The notes beneath the pieces are model-generated. The model was not told where the DNA came from, ran no database searches, and was given only the letters and a program-made list of their open reading frames with translations. Of a stretch of 64,000 nucleotides of DNA, positions 1 through 9,948 are shown one piece after another. The first letter of the stretch is position 1; the number at the start of each line of letters is the position of its first letter. A program made the position numbers and the translations under genes. The DNA comes from Bacterioplanes sp. (lineage in GTDB: Bacteria > Pseudomonadota > Gammaproteobacteria > Pseudomonadales > Oceanobacteraceae): NCBI GenBank assembly GCA_014859445.1, contig JACUUC010000007.1:45905-109904 (forward strand). Direction: 5' to 3'.

Positions 1-911
1 CCCAAAGCGGCGTAGCAATCTCGCAGCTCGGGCACCAGAATCCGTACCGCACGAATGTCGTAAATTTGTGAAAAATCGAGGTTTTTACGGCTCATCTTAC
101 GCCAGATGCTGTAGATGTGCTTGACCCGCCCATACACGTCACAGGCGATGCCTGCGGCCAATAATTCATCACGCAAACGCTGCACCACGTCTTCGATGTA
201 ATCTTGCCGAGCGAGGCGTTTTTCATCGAGCAATTGTGCGATTTTCTTGTACGAGTGGGGCTGCAAGTAACGGAAAGACAGATCTTCCAGCTCCCACTTC
301 AAGTGACCAATCCCCAAGCGATGAGCAAGAGGGGCATAGATGTTGAACACCTCTTCGGCAACACGACGACGTTTGTCTTCTGGGGCATCTTTTACCGCCC
401 GAATGGCGGAGGTGCGTTCAGCGAGCTTGATCAACGCCACGCGGACGTCATCAATCATGGCCACCAGCATTTTGCGCAGACTGTCGACTTGAGCTTCACG
501 CTGACCCAGCACTTGCTGATCACTGGCATTTTGTATGGCGCTGATCGCCGCCATGCGCAATACGCCTTCGATCAACTTCGCCACCACCGCGCCGAACTTA
601 CGTTCGACATGGGCCAAGGACAAACGCCCTTCACGCACCGCTCGATACAAGATGGCCGCCACAATGGACTCGGTATCCAAACGCAAATCCAATAAGATTT
701 GCGCCATTTCAATGCCCATTTGCACACTATCAATCGACCAATAGGTGCGATTAATGATGGCCTCGTCCGATAATTGCTTCGCCACCAACAAAGCTTCTCG
801 CAACACATCTGGATCCTTGATGTCTTGCGATTGCTGCGCCGTGGTCAACCAACGATCAATATCCAGTGAGCCATCGTGCAATAAAGGTTGATCGTCTCGC
901 ACTTTTACCAT
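1..911 (-). CDS. relA: GTP pyrophosphokinase RelA, N-terminal part (runs off window)
   Basis: Synthesises (p)ppGpp on stalled ribosomes in the stringent response. Reading the minus strand from the ATG at 911 gives an open frame to the window edge (about 303 residues) beginning MVKVRDDQPLLHDG, the usual RelA start. The pseudo-hydrolase region reads VAAILYRAVREGRLS where bifunctional SpoT has an HD pair, so the hydrolase site is dead, as expected for RelA. The start of the synthetase domain is visible (DVYGRVKHIYSIWRKM). It begins one base after the rlmD stop, so rlmD-relA are probably cotranscribed, an order common in gammaproteobacteria. The C-terminal regulatory half lies outside the window. 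Confidence 0.93.
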   Translation of the reverse strand, partial: MVKVRDDQPLLHDGSLDIDRWLTTAQQSQDIKDPDVLREALLVAKQLSDEAIINRTYWSIDSVQMGIEMAQILLDLRLDTESIVAAILYRAVREGRLSLAHVERKFGAVVAKLIEGVLRMAAISAIQNASDQQVLGQREAQVDSLRKMLVAMIDDVRVALIKLAERTSAIRAVKDAPEDKRRRVAEEVFNIYAPLAHRLGIGHLKWELEDLSFRYLQPHSYKKIAQLLDEKRLARQDYIEDVVQRLRDELLAAGIACDVYGRVKHIYSIWRKMSRKNLDFSQIYDIRAVRILVPELRDCYAAL

Positions 912-912
912 G

Positions 913-2238
913 TTATTTTCCTACTCGCTGTAACAACACCATGGTTTCCACATGATGTGTTTGCGGGAACATATCCATTATACCGGCTTGACTGACACGA
1001 TACCCGGCGTTGATCAGAGGAACGAGATCGCGTGCCAACGTCGCGGCATCACAAGCCACATAGACAATACGATCCACCTTTCGTGCAATGCAATGCGCAA
1101 TAGCCGCACTGGCTCCTGCTCTTGGCGGGTCGAGCAACACGGCGTGCGGTTCAGGCAAGGCTGATAGTGCCTGAGCGTCAGACAAGTCCGCTTGCAGCGC
1201 CATCAGAGGCAATGATAAGCGCTGCGCCTGTTGTTGTACTTGCGCCACCATATCGGCTTGCACCTCAACGGCCACCACCTGCTGACTATGCTGAGCCAAA
1301 GCGGTACTGAAATTGCCATGGCCAGCGAACAAATCCCAAATACATTCATGGGTTTGAGGGGCTAACCAGGCAACGGCCTGTGCCACCATCTGCGAATTAA
1401 TAGCGGCATTAACCTGAAAAAAATCGCCTAGGCCCATAGTGAGCTTAATATCATTCACTCGATACCATAAGGGTTCATACGCATTTTGCAAGGGTTCCGC
1501 AGGGCCGTCTTTATCCGCCTTCAACCAGATCTGCAGCGGCAGTGCTGAATCGTCTTCCGCCTCACACAGCGCTTGCCATTGCTGCAAACGTTGACGATCC
1601 GCCGCATTGAGGGGTTTCAACACGCGCAACACCAGCGCAAGGGCATTGTCCGCCACCACCACTTCAATTTGAGTAACAATGGCACGACCATCCAATTGCA
1701 CTAACCATTCACGCCAACGCTGCCAATTCAGCGCAGGGTGTGAAGGCAAGACAGGACAGCGATCGACATTACTTAAATGTTGCGAGGCACTTTCCCGAAA
1801 CCCAACAAACAGAGCGTGTCGCTCTTTACTGTAACGCACACCCAAACGAGCTTTACGACGATAGTGCCAAGGCTCCGCGACAATGGCTGGCTGCCAATTC
1901 GCTACCGAGATTTTTTGCCGCTCAAATTCACGCATCACGCGCTGCTGCTTAAACGCCACTTGTGCGTCATAACGCAGATGCTGAATATCGCAACCACCAC
2001 AGCGTTGATAATGTGGGCACGGTGGCTCGGTGCGCTGTTCAGATGATTCAATAATGCGCAACAGCCGTGTTTGCCACACTTGCTTACGACGACCTTGCAA
2101 CGCCACTTCGACCGTCTCACCGGGTAAAGCGCCTGGGACAAAGTAAACATCACGCTGACGACGCGCGACACCCTGCCCATCCGAGGTGAAATTGTCGATG
2201 TGTAACGTTAACTGCCGCTCAGTGGTCGATGTGGCCAC
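913..2238 (-). CDS. rlmD: 23S rRNA (uracil-1939-C5)-methyltransferase RlmD
   Basis: Makes m5U1939 in 23S rRNA from SAM. The 441-residue protein has an N-terminal TRAM domain (about 8-65), a four-cysteine iron-sulfur motif (CPHYQRCGGCDIQH, about 74-87, with a further Cys near 162), then a Rossmann methyltransferase domain with DLFAGHGNFS, LLDPPRAGA and the catalytic-cysteine motif YVACDAATLARD. The length matches the family (E. coli 433). The start is GTG at 2238, preceded by AGGAG at good spacing. relA follows after one base, so the two form an operon. Confidence 0.95.
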   Translation of the reverse strand: MATSTTERQLTLHIDNFTSDGQGVARRQRDVYFVPGALPGETVEVALQGRRKQVWQTRLLRIIESSEQRTEPPCPHYQRCGGCDIQHLRYDAQVAFKQQRVMREFERQKISVANWQPAIVAEPWHYRRKARLGVRYSKERHALFVGFRESASQHLSNVDRCPVLPSHPALNWQRWREWLVQLDGRAIVTQIEVVVADNALALVLRVLKPLNAADRQRLQQWQALCEAEDDSALPLQIWLKADKDGPAEPLQNAYEPLWYRVNDIKLTMGLGDFFQVNAAINSQMVAQAVAWLAPQTHECIWDLFAGHGNFSTALAQHSQQVVAVEVQADMVAQVQQQAQRLSLPLMALQADLSDAQALSALPEPHAVLLDPPRAGASAAIAHCIARKVDRIVYVACDAATLARDLVPLINAGYRVSQAGIMDMFPQTHHVETMVLLQRVGK

Positions 2239-2311
2239 GCCTTTCTCCTAATGTCTTGAAGTACTACAGAGGTATTGCCAAGCGATACCGTAACCGATCA
2301 CGATGCACGCA

Positions 2312-3211
2312 TCATTGATCGGCAAACACACCGGATGACAAATAGCGATCGCCACGATCACAGACAATGGCCACGATGGTGGCACCATCCAATTGTTGTG
2401 CCAGTTTTAACGCGGCGGCCACCGACCCTCCTGATGACACACCACAAAAAATACCTTCTTTACGGGCCAGTTCACGCATGGTGTGTTCGGCTTCTTGCTG
2501 GCCAATATCCAGCACAAGATCCACACGATCGCGCTCAAAAATGGTAGGAAGATACGCTTCAGGCCAGCGACGAATACCGGGGATGGATGCGCCATCGGAC
2601 GGCTGCAAACCAATGATCTGAACGTCTGGATTTTGCTCTTTTAAGTAGCGCGACGTCCCCATAATGGTGCCCGTAGTGCCCATGGAACTGACAAAATGCG
2701 TGACTCGCCCTTGCGTTTGCTGCCAAATTTCGGGGCCGGTACTGTGGTAATGCGCCGATGGATTATCCACATTACCGAACTGGTTCAATACCCGACCTTC
2801 ACCGCGTGCTTGCATGGCCAATGCCAAATCCCGAGCACCTTCCATGCCATCGGGTACCAAAATCAATTCCGCACCATACGCGGTCATCGCCCACCGTCGT
2901 TCCATGGTGGCATTATCGGGCATGATCAAAATCATGCGATAGCCCATGATGGCGGCGGCCATCGCCAATGCGATCCCCGTATTGCCACTGGTTGCTTCAA
3001 TCAAGGTGTCACCCGGCTGAATGTCCCCGCGCGCTTGTGCCTGTTGCAGCATGGATAATGCGGGGCGATCTTTCACCGATCCGGCTGGGTTATTGCCTTC
3101 CAATTTCAATAAAATGGTATTGCTACTGGTACTGGGTAACAACCGCTGCAAACGCACCAGCGGGGTATTACCAACGCAATCCGCAATGGTGGGGTACTGT
3201 GTATTGGCCAC
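2312..3211 (-). CDS. cysM: Cysteine synthase B (O-acetylserine sulfhydrylase B)
   Basis: PLP enzyme that makes cysteine from O-acetylserine and sulfide or thiosulfate. It shows the PLP lysine in AGSVKDRP (about K47), the substrate loop EATSGNTGIALA and the phosphate-binding loop SSMGTTGTIMG. The length (299) and the CysM-type motif GASIPGIRRWP separate it from CysK. I chose the GTG at 3211 (MANTQYPTIAD) because AGAGG lies about 8 bases upstream; a TTG two codons earlier is possible. It is divergent from barA. cysM-rlmD-relA synteny with barA is typical of Pseudomonas-like gammaproteobacteria. Confidence 0.93.
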   Translation of the reverse strand: MANTQYPTIADCVGNTPLVRLQRLLPSTSSNTILLKLEGNNPAGSVKDRPALSMLQQAQARGDIQPGDTLIEATSGNTGIALAMAAAIMGYRMILIMPDNATMERRWAMTAYGAELILVPDGMEGARDLALAMQARGEGRVLNQFGNVDNPSAHYHSTGPEIWQQTQGRVTHFVSSMGTTGTIMGTSRYLKEQNPDVQIIGLQPSDGASIPGIRRWPEAYLPTIFERDRVDLVLDIGQQEAEHTMRELARKEGIFCGVSSGGSVAAALKLAQQLDGATIVAIVCDRGDRYLSSGVFADQ

Positions 3212-3368
3212 AAACAATGCCTCTAACGAGAAAAATTCGGCCTATGTTACTGGCAACTACGAAGAATAGGTAATACCAATTGGCAATTTGCTTATATTCT
3301 CGTCCGTTACGAGCTTGCGCGCATGCAAGCGGGTCGATACTCTTATCTTTTTGCCAAGAAGCCGTCCG

Positions 3369-6191
3369 ATGAACCATTGGAGCATTCAAAACCGCATTCT
3401 GTTTTTAGCCATCGTTCCTGGCTTGCTCATTTCATTGGTTTTGGGCACGTTCTTTATTGTTGATCGCAATCGTGACCTCGATGATTTGTTGGATCAGCGC
3501 GCCATGGCCATGGCCAAACAACTAGCCCCAACCTGCGAATACGGCATCATGGTCGGCAATGGCGGTATTTTACAGAACATCGCTAGCAGCATGCTGGAAG
3601 AACGTGATGTACGTTCTGTGACCATTTATGACAACGACGTGAATCCGCTAGCGCACGCAGGACCGCGCATGATCAATGAGCGCGTGGGCTCGATGGAACT
3701 GCGTAACAACCAACTGCAATTGATTCGCACCGAAGGCTCGATACGAGTAAGAGCGCCGGTCTATGCTGAACACCTAACCATTACCGATCAAGCAGCCGAA
3801 CCCTTTTTCACCTCCCGCACCACACCGCTGCCACAACTGGGTTGGGCGGAAGTCGAACTATCCAACACCAACACCCGCTTACAACGCTATCAAAATACCG
3901 TATCCGCTTTTGCCATTACCCTAGGCACACTGGGTCTGTGTGTCTTGCTCGGGTTGCGCATCGCACGGCAAACATCCAAACCGTTCGACCAGATATTGCA
4001 AGCCCTCGAACAACTGGCCGAGGGCAAACTCGAAACACGCGTGCACATTTCTCATGGGGCTGAATTCGAACGGATGGCCGCCGGCATCAATGGCATGGCC
4101 AGCGCTCTACAGCGTAATCAAATCGAACACCAACAAAATATCGAACAAACCACACAAGATTTGCAACAAACCCTCGACGAGCTGGAAATTCGCAACAGCG
4201 AATTGGCGTTAGGGCGCAAACAAGCCATGGCCGCCAGTCGAATGAAGTCGGAATTTTTGGCGAATGTAAGCCACGAAATTCGCACCCCATTAAATGGGAT
4301 TATCGGCTTCACTGACATTTTGGCGCGATCCCCTCTCAACGAACACCAAAACGATCATGTGCAAACCATTCTTAAGTCCTCTCACGATTTACTGAACATC
4401 ATCAACGACATCTTAGATTTATCGAAAATTGATGCGGGCAAATTGATCATCGACCACGATCATTTCAATCTTCGTGATGTGATGGATGACGTCATGACCA
4501 TGCTGGCACCGGAAGCGTTTAACAAAGGTCTGCAATTTGAACAATTGATTTATTCCGATGTGCCGGTCCAACTCATGGGCGACCGCTTGCGTCTAAAACA
4601 AATTCTGGTCAACTTAGTCAACAACGCCATTAAATTCACTGAGCGCGGCAGCGTCAGTGTCATGGTATCGCTCATTAGTTGCCACAACGATCAAGTCAAT
4701 CTTCAATTTGAAGTGCGTGACAGTGGTATCGGCATGACCGAACTGCAACTGGCTCAACTGTTTGAACCGTTTGCACAAGGTGACCGAAGTACCGCTCGCC
4801 AATATGGCGGCTCTGGCTTAGGCCTGGTGATCTCGAAAGCCCTGATTGATGCCATGCATGGTGATATTCAAACCTTCAGCGAAATTGGCCACGGCTCTCG
4901 CTTTGTCTTTAGTGTGCAGCTGGCACTCTGCCATGATTGTGAGTCTTACCAGCCTTTCCATCAGCAAAAAATTGCCTTTTATGAACCCGCCGCTATTAGT
5001 CGAACGCACTGGAGCAATTTACTCACCCACTGGCAACTGAATTACACCGACTTGAATCAGCGCGGAGAATTGCAGCAGTGGCTCGCACAACCCGAACCCG
5101 ATGAGGACATTCTTTTACTCTCGATCGAACGGCAGTGGCTAGAAAACGGAGGGCGCGGACACATCGCATCATGGCTGCAACAATCCACCAAACCGGTGGT
5201 GGTATTGATCAATAGTATGCGGGCGCAAGAACTGCAATGGCTGAAACAACAGGGTGCGGCGGTGGCGCTGACCCATCCTTGTCCTCATAAGAAACTGCAA
5301 CACGCCCTAGGCCAATTACTCGACGAAACCGATATTCTACAAACACTGAATACACCAACCCAGCAATCAGACACCGCCACGCATTACGAACGTCAACCAC
5401 CGTGTATTTTGGCCGTGGATGATAATGCCGCAAATCTCAAATTGGTGATGACCTTATTACGAGAACTGGGCGTGGAAGCCTTGGCGGCGACATCAGGAGC
5501 CGAAGCAATCGAGATGGTCAAACACCATCACGTTGAAATGGTGTTTATGGACATTCAAATGCCTGGTATGAATGGTCTGCAAGCCACCGAGTTCATTCGT
5601 AAATTACCCGGTCGTGGTGCCCTGCCCATCATCGCCTTAACCGCTCACGCCATGGCCGATGAAAAGGAACAACTGATTCGTGCGGGGCTTAACGACTACC
5701 AAACCAAACCCATTACCCAAGAACAACTGCAAGCGTGCGTACATGAGTGGACTGGCTATCGAGCATCGCTCGCCGAGTCAAATAACGCCTCGATCAACAC
5801 ACGAAGCACACCCTGCCAAGTGATTATGGACATTCAAGAAGCGTTAAAACTGGCGAATCATAAAGTGGATTTAGCGCAAGACATGTTCCGTATGCTATTG
5901 GATTCATTGCAACACGATGAAATCACCATCCGCGAACATTGGGAATGCGAAGAATACGATGCGCTATTGGCGGCCGTACATCGACTGCATGGCGCCAGTC
6001 GTTACTGTGGTGTGCCCTGTTTACGACAAACTTTAGAGCGTTTTGAGATCGCTCTCAAAGCACAACAATTTGCGGAACTGCCATTGCACATGCGTCAACT
6101 GATCGACGACTTGATTGCCTTACGCGAATGGGCAGAAGAACACGACTGGATGACACTGATTGCTCAAGCTGCCAACACCACAAACGCTTGA
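3369..6191 (+). CDS. barA: Hybrid sensor histidine kinase BarA/GacS
   Basis: Inner-membrane kinase of the Gac/Rsm (BarA-UvrY) global switch that drives CsrB/RsmZ-type small RNAs. It is 940 residues: TM1 (about 10-32), periplasmic sensor region, TM2 (about 197-218), HAMP, a coiled coil, HisKA with SHEIRTPLNGI (phospho-His about 302), HATPase with NLVNNAIKFTE and GGSGLGL, a degenerate middle region, a receiver with FMDIQMPGMNG (Asp about 728) and an HPt domain with VHRLHGASRYCG (His about 871). I chose the ATG at 3369 (MNHWSIQNRILF), which gives the standard BarA N-terminus; an in-frame upstream ATG would add 27 unrelated residues. Its 3' end overlaps convergent acpS by 28 bp. Confidence 0.93.
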   Translation: MNHWSIQNRILFLAIVPGLLISLVLGTFFIVDRNRDLDDLLDQRAMAMAKQLAPTCEYGIMVGNGGILQNIASSMLEERDVRSVTIYDNDVNPLAHAGPRMINERVGSMELRNNQLQLIRTEGSIRVRAPVYAEHLTITDQAAEPFFTSRTTPLPQLGWAEVELSNTNTRLQRYQNTVSAFAITLGTLGLCVLLGLRIARQTSKPFDQILQALEQLAEGKLETRVHISHGAEFERMAAGINGMASALQRNQIEHQQNIEQTTQDLQQTLDELEIRNSELALGRKQAMAASRMKSEFLANVSHEIRTPLNGIIGFTDILARSPLNEHQNDHVQTILKSSHDLLNIINDILDLSKIDAGKLIIDHDHFNLRDVMDDVMTMLAPEAFNKGLQFEQLIYSDVPVQLMGDRLRLKQILVNLVNNAIKFTERGSVSVMVSLISCHNDQVNLQFEVRDSGIGMTELQLAQLFEPFAQGDRSTARQYGGSGLGLVISKALIDAMHGDIQTFSEIGHGSRFVFSVQLALCHDCESYQPFHQQKIAFYEPAAISRTHWSNLLTHWQLNYTDLNQRGELQQWLAQPEPDEDILLLSIERQWLENGGRGHIASWLQQSTKPVVVLINSMRAQELQWLKQQGAAVALTHPCPHKKLQHALGQLLDETDILQTLNTPTQQSDTATHYERQPPCILAVDDNAANLKLVMTLLRELGVEALAATSGAEAIEMVKHHHVEMVFMDIQMPGMNGLQATEFIRKLPGRGALPIIALTAHAMADEKEQLIRAGLNDYQTKPITQEQLQACVHEWTGYRASLAESNNASINTRSTPCQVIMDIQEALKLANHKVDLAQDMFRMLLDSLQHDEITIREHWECEEYDALLAAVHRLHGASRYCGVPCLRQTLERFEIALKAQQFAELPLHMRQLIDDLIALREWAEEHDWMTLIAQAANTTNA

Positions 6192-6586
6192 ACTAAGCCG
6201 TCATCATCCGACAAACTCAACAACGCGCGACTGGCTCCCAGCTGCTGTAACCGCTGCGCAGCAACGCCCAGTAAGGTGACACTGGGCGCTCCCTGCTCAT
6301 CGCGTAATATTTGCAATTGCTGAAAACCAATGCCCTTCGCAATACCAGTACCTAGGGCCTTGGCCAACGCTTCTTTCGCCGCAAACTGTTTTGCTAAAAA
6401 ATTAGACGTTGCACCTCGTTCAAGCCAGAGCTGCTGCTCGGCAGGCGTTAAGATACGCTGTACAAAACGATCGCCAAGGCGCTCATAGACGGCCGCTACA
6501 CGCGCAATGCGCAGCAAATCACAACCCACGGCGCACACAGCCAAGCCGTCGAGGGCTGGGGGATGCGTTTCCATCGGCAGGGGCAT
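6164..6586 (-). CDS. acpS: Holo-[acyl-carrier-protein] synthase
   Basis: Transfers 4'-phosphopantetheine from CoA to acyl carrier protein. The 140 residues show the family pair of motifs: GCDLLRIARV (metal-binding Asp) and FAAKEALAKALGTGI. It is slightly longer than the usual 125-130 because of an N-terminal extension ([14 protein letters not shown]). Its ATG overlaps the pdxJ stop by one base (TAATG), so translation is probably coupled. It is the last gene of the lepA-to-acpS operon, and its tail overlaps convergent barA. Confidence 0.93.
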   Translation of the reverse strand: MPLPMETHPPALDGLAVCAVGCDLLRIARVAAVYERLGDRFVQRILTPAEQQLWLERGATSNFLAKQFAAKEALAKALGTGIAKGIGFQQLQILRDEQGAPSVTLLGVAAQRLQQLGASRALLSLSDDDGLVQAFVVLAA

Positions 6587-7329
6587 TACTGAGCCAATGG
6601 CCGCGTTAGTAACGCGCGCATTTCACGTACGGCTTCGGCCAAACCGACAAACACGGCACGCGCCACAATGGCATGACCGATGTTCACTTCATTCATACCA
6701 TCAATTGCGACAATGGCCTCAACATTATGATAGTGCAAACCATGTCCCGCATTAACAATCAAGCCTTGCTGACGTGCGTAGTGCGTCGCTTGCTGAATGC
6801 GCACTAACTGCTGTTGCTGTTCGTGCTCACTTTCGGCATCGGCGTAAGCCCCCGTATGCAACTCAATCACCGGGGCGCCACAGCGAACCGTGGCATCAAT
6901 TTGTGCCACATCGGGATCAATGAATAATGACACTTCACTACCTACGGCTTGTAAACGCTGCACCGCCGCGCGCACTTCCTCTTCACGAGCGACCACATCC
7001 AGCCCCCCTTCCGTGGTCAATTCTTCGCGTTTTTCCGGTACCAAACAACTCGCCGCAGGTTGTACCTCTTCGGCCAACTGGAGCATGGCTTCCGTGATGG
7101 CCATTTCCAAGTTCATTCGCGTCTGCAGTGTTTCATTGAGCACATATACATCGCGCGTTTGGATATGACGGCGATCCTCCCGAGGATGAATGGTAATGCC
7201 ATCAGCACCTGCTTGCTCGGCAATGAACGCGGCCTGAACAGGGTCGGGATAAGGTGTGCCCCGAGCTTGGCGTAACGTCGCCACATGATCGATGTTCACA
7301 CCCAGTAAAACACGTTGTGGGTTTTTCAT
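6586..7329 (-). CDS. pdxJ: Pyridoxine 5'-phosphate synthase
   Basis: Final ring-closing step of DXP-dependent vitamin B6 synthesis: condenses 1-amino-acetone 3-phosphate with deoxyxylulose 5-phosphate. The 247-residue TIM barrel begins [21 protein letters not shown] and shows [27 protein letters not shown] and [10 protein letters not shown], all diagnostic PdxJ motifs. GGAGG sits just upstream of the ATG. It lies between recO and acpS, the conserved gammaproteobacterial order. Confidence 0.96.
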   Translation of the reverse strand: MKNPQRVLLGVNIDHVATLRQARGTPYPDPVQAAFIAEQAGADGITIHPREDRRHIQTRDVYVLNETLQTRMNLEMAITEAMLQLAEEVQPAASCLVPEKREELTTEGGLDVVAREEEVRAAVQRLQAVGSEVSLFIDPDVAQIDATVRCGAPVIELHTGAYADAESEHEQQQQLVRIQQATHYARQQGLIVNAGHGLHYHNVEAIVAIDGMNEVNIGHAIVARAVFVGLAEAVREMRALLTRPLAQ

Positions 7330-7341
7330 GTCACCCTCCTT

Positions 7342-7983
7342 CTAGATTAGAAAATCTCGGCTCACTAATGGCCGATCTAAGCGTGCATCAATCACCGTTC
7401 GCAACACATCGCGGGCCATGCGCCATAATTCTGGACGACGGCTATTGCCCTTCGCCCATGCCAGAATCCATTCACCAAGGTAGCCGGACGTTTGATCCTG
7501 CACCCGTTGCCAACCTTGCTGCCCATCCATGGCATAACGTGCATTTGGCACAATGGGTAGCCCCAATGCATCTTGCTGCCATGAAATACCATAGCCCACT
7601 TGCTGCAGCAGAACCGTTTCAAATAACCGCAACCACGGCGCAGGATAATGTTGTTCAGCAAAGGCGTGTAATGTGTGCTGATATTGTTGCCATAACAAAG
7701 GCAATGGCTCTCGGTCGGGCAAAAAACGCAGTAGCAATTCATTCACATAGGCGGCACAAATCCAATGTTCATTCAGCAGAGGCCAATGCTCAGTCTGCTG
7801 CAACACGGTAAGTCTTGGCCAGTCCTGCTCATCACGCCAATCTGCCGCATACAGACGATAATAGTCTGGCATTAAGCGCGATGAACAGACGACCGATTGT
7901 CTTCCCGTGGTGGCAGAAAACACATCCAACAACCAATCGTTTTCACGCCATGGTTGCCGACGCAATACCACCAATTGTTTCAC
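7342..7983 (-). CDS. recO: DNA repair protein RecO
   Basis: Mediator that works with RecR to load RecA on SSB-coated DNA in the RecF pathway. The 213 residues have an N-terminal OB-fold ([23 protein letters not shown]) and an alpha-helical domain ([19 protein letters not shown]). It is shorter than E. coli RecO (242), chiefly at the C-terminus, and lacks a zinc-type Cys cluster, as in other gammaproteobacteria. The GTG start overlaps the era stop by four bases (GTGA). Confidence 0.9.
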   Translation of the reverse strand: MKQLVVLRRQPWRENDWLLDVFSATTGRQSVVCSSRLMPDYYRLYAADWRDEQDWPRLTVLQQTEHWPLLNEHWICAAYVNELLLRFLPDREPLPLLWQQYQHTLHAFAEQHYPAPWLRLFETVLLQQVGYGISWQQDALGLPIVPNARYAMDGQQGWQRVQDQTSGYLGEWILAWAKGNSRRPELWRMARDVLRTVIDARLDRPLVSRDFLI

Positions 7984-8870
7984 CGGTCGTCGTATCCCAA
8001 GCTACGCAATGCACGCTCATCATCAGACCAATTGCTTTTCACCTTGACCCACATGTTCAACATGACCTTGCAATCAAATAAGATCTCCATGTCTTTGCGT
8101 GCGTCTTGCCCAATTTGCTTTAGACGTGAACCGCCTTCACCAATAACAATGCGTTTTTGAGAGGCACGCTCGACCATAATTAAGGCACTGATTTCCAATA
8201 ACCGTCCATCGTGCTTAAACTCTTCAATCTCAACCGTCATCGCATAAGGCAACTCTTCACCCAGCTGGCGCATGATTTTCTCACGCACCAACTCAGCGGC
8301 TAAAAAGCGAGAACTGCGGTCGGTAATTTGATCTTCTGGATAAAAATACGGACTTTCCGGCAAATAACTTTCGATCAGTTGCTCTAAACGCTCAATGTTG
8401 TGACCTGTTTTCGCACTGATAGGCACAATCTGCTCAAACGCATGACGCTCACTGACTTTTTGCAGATACGGCAATAACGTTTCTTTGTCGTTGATGAAAT
8501 CGACTTTATTCACCACCAATACCACGGGGGCGCGTTGCTGCTTAATGGTTTCTAACACCATGTCATCTTCGTCCGTCCAACGCGTACGATCAATCATCAT
8601 GATGATGAGATCAACGTCTTTCACCGCGGTCGTCGCCGCACGATTCATGTAACGATTGATGGCTTTCTCTTGGTGCTTATGAATACCAGGGGTATCCACA
8701 TAGACCACTTGAACCTCATCTTCGGTTTTGATGCCTAAAATTTGGTGGCGTGTGGTTTGGGGCTTACGAGAGGTAATCGACAGTTTTTGCCCCAAGATGC
8801 GATTCAATAATGTCGATTTACCCACGTTGGGGCGGCCAACAATGGCCACAAATCCTGTGCGCTGTGTCAT
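7980..8870 (-). CDS. era: GTPase Era
   Basis: Essential GTPase that helps assemble the 30S subunit by binding the 3' end of 16S rRNA. The 296 residues show G1 GRPNVGKS, G2 region [10 protein letters not shown]3 DTPGIH, G4 NKVD and G5 SAKTG. The C-terminal KH domain contains [20 protein letters not shown]. The ATG overlaps the rnc stop by four bases, coupling it to RNase III, whose product processes the same rRNA. Confidence 0.97.
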   Translation of the reverse strand: MTQRTGFVAIVGRPNVGKSTLLNRILGQKLSITSRKPQTTRHQILGIKTEDEVQVVYVDTPGIHKHQEKAINRYMNRAATTAVKDVDLIIMMIDRTRWTDEDDMVLETIKQQRAPVVLVVNKVDFINDKETLLPYLQKVSERHAFEQIVPISAKTGHNIERLEQLIESYLPESPYFYPEDQITDRSSRFLAAELVREKIMRQLGEELPYAMTVEIEEFKHDGRLLEISALIMVERASQKRIVIGEGGSRLKQIGQDARKDMEILFDCKVMLNMWVKVKSNWSDDERALRSLGYDDR

Positions 8871-9565
8871 AGTTCATCCTCGGTCGAACTGTCTAGGCCA
8901 AGTGCATCAAGTACCTGCGCGGCCGCCGCTTGTTCGGCATGACGACGACTGTTACCTTCGGCAACGAAGGCTTGATTTAATTCGGGAATGACACAACGAA
9001 CGGTAAAGATCTGCTCATTGGTCGCACCGGTGATGTTCACGACTTCGTAGTTTGGCAAGCGTGAACGTTCTTTTTGTTGATGTTCTTGCAAACGCGTTTT
9101 CGGATCTTTGATCGGATCCGCCAAGGTCAGACTCTCCAGACGAGAGGTATACCAACCCAACACCACGCGCTGAGCCTCGTCCAAACCCGCTTCTAAATAA
9201 ATAGCGCCGATTAATGCCTCAACGGTATCCGCCAAAATCGATTCGCGTCGATGCTCGCCACTTTTGAGCACACTGCTGCCCAGGATCAAAAAGTCACCCA
9301 ACTCAAATTCACGCGCAATTTCAGCTAAGGTTTTGCCTTTCACAAGACGCGCACGAAGGCGCGTCAACTTCCCTTCTTTCGCTTGTGGAAAACGCTCAAA
9401 CAAATACTGAGAAACCACCAAACTTAAAATCGAATCGCCGAGAAATTCCAGTCGCTCGTTATTGCGCTCCCCTTTACTGCGATGCGTCAGCGCTAATGAG
9501 ACCAACGACTCGTCTTGAAACACATACCCTAAGCGTTGACTAAGCTTTAAAATAGGATCGTTCAC
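8867..9565 (-). CDS. rnc: Ribonuclease III
   Basis: Double-strand-specific RNase that processes pre-rRNA and some mRNAs. The 232 residues carry the signature [15 protein letters not shown], the second metal-binding motif [14 protein letters not shown] and a C-terminal dsRNA-binding domain (about 155-225) with [16 protein letters not shown]. The start is GTG, overlapping the stop of the upstream DUF4845 gene by four bases. Confidence 0.97.
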   Translation of the reverse strand: MNDPILKLSQRLGYVFQDESLVSLALTHRSKGERNNERLEFLGDSILSLVVSQYLFERFPQAKEGKLTRLRARLVKGKTLAEIAREFELGDFLILGSSVLKSGEHRRESILADTVEALIGAIYLEAGLDEAQRVVLGWYTSRLESLTLADPIKDPKTRLQEHQQKERSRLPNYEVVNITGATNEQIFTVRCVIPELNQAFVAEGNSRRHAEQAAAAQVLDALGLDSSTEDEL

Positions 9566-9948
9566 TGGCTAAATTCTACGTTATGATGAAAACGCACCAC
9601 CAAGTCGATATTGCCCACCAAGCTTGTGCGTTTCTCATAGGGCCAATCCAGCGTCAGTTGGCGATTACTGCGGGTAATACGCAAGCCTTCTAACGGAGCC
9701 TGCAAATCATTACTGCTCAATATTCTCTGCACGTGTGCTTCGATGTCCTGAGGGCGCTCCGCCACACTCACAGAGCCGGATTCTTGCCACTGAGTTAACG
9801 CGTTACCAATGCGATAATCCTGCCAGTACATCGGAATCACATTAATGGCTGTACGCACCACAATAATGCCCACTAACACCAGCAGTAACATGCCAACCAA
9901 ACCGACTCCGCGCTGCGATACTGGCGAGGCTAAACGCAACATAGCCAT
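9562..9948 (-). CDS. DUF4845 membrane-anchored protein
   Basis: A 128-residue protein with a short basic N-terminus, one hydrophobic helix (about 15-34, VGLVGMLLLVLVGIIVVRTA) and a periplasmic domain. It matches the DUF4845 family normally found between lepB and rnc in gammaproteobacteria; no biochemical function is established. The N-terminus (SQRGVGLVGML) resembles a type IV pilin-like leader, but a proper processing site followed by Glu is missing. It overlaps the lepA stop by one base and rnc by four. lepB, its usual upstream neighbour, is absent here. Confidence 0.82.
   Translation of the reverse strand: MAMLRLASPVSQRGVGLVGMLLLVLVGIIVVRTAINVIPMYWQDYRIGNALTQWQESGSVSVAERPQDIEAHVQRILSSNDLQAPLEGLRITRSNRQLTLDWPYEKRTSLVGNIDLVVRFHHNVEFSQ

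Noticed and set aside
3288..3368. 27-codon N-terminal extension of BarA
   Set aside because: It has no family similarity, and the later ATG gives the standard BarA N-terminus.
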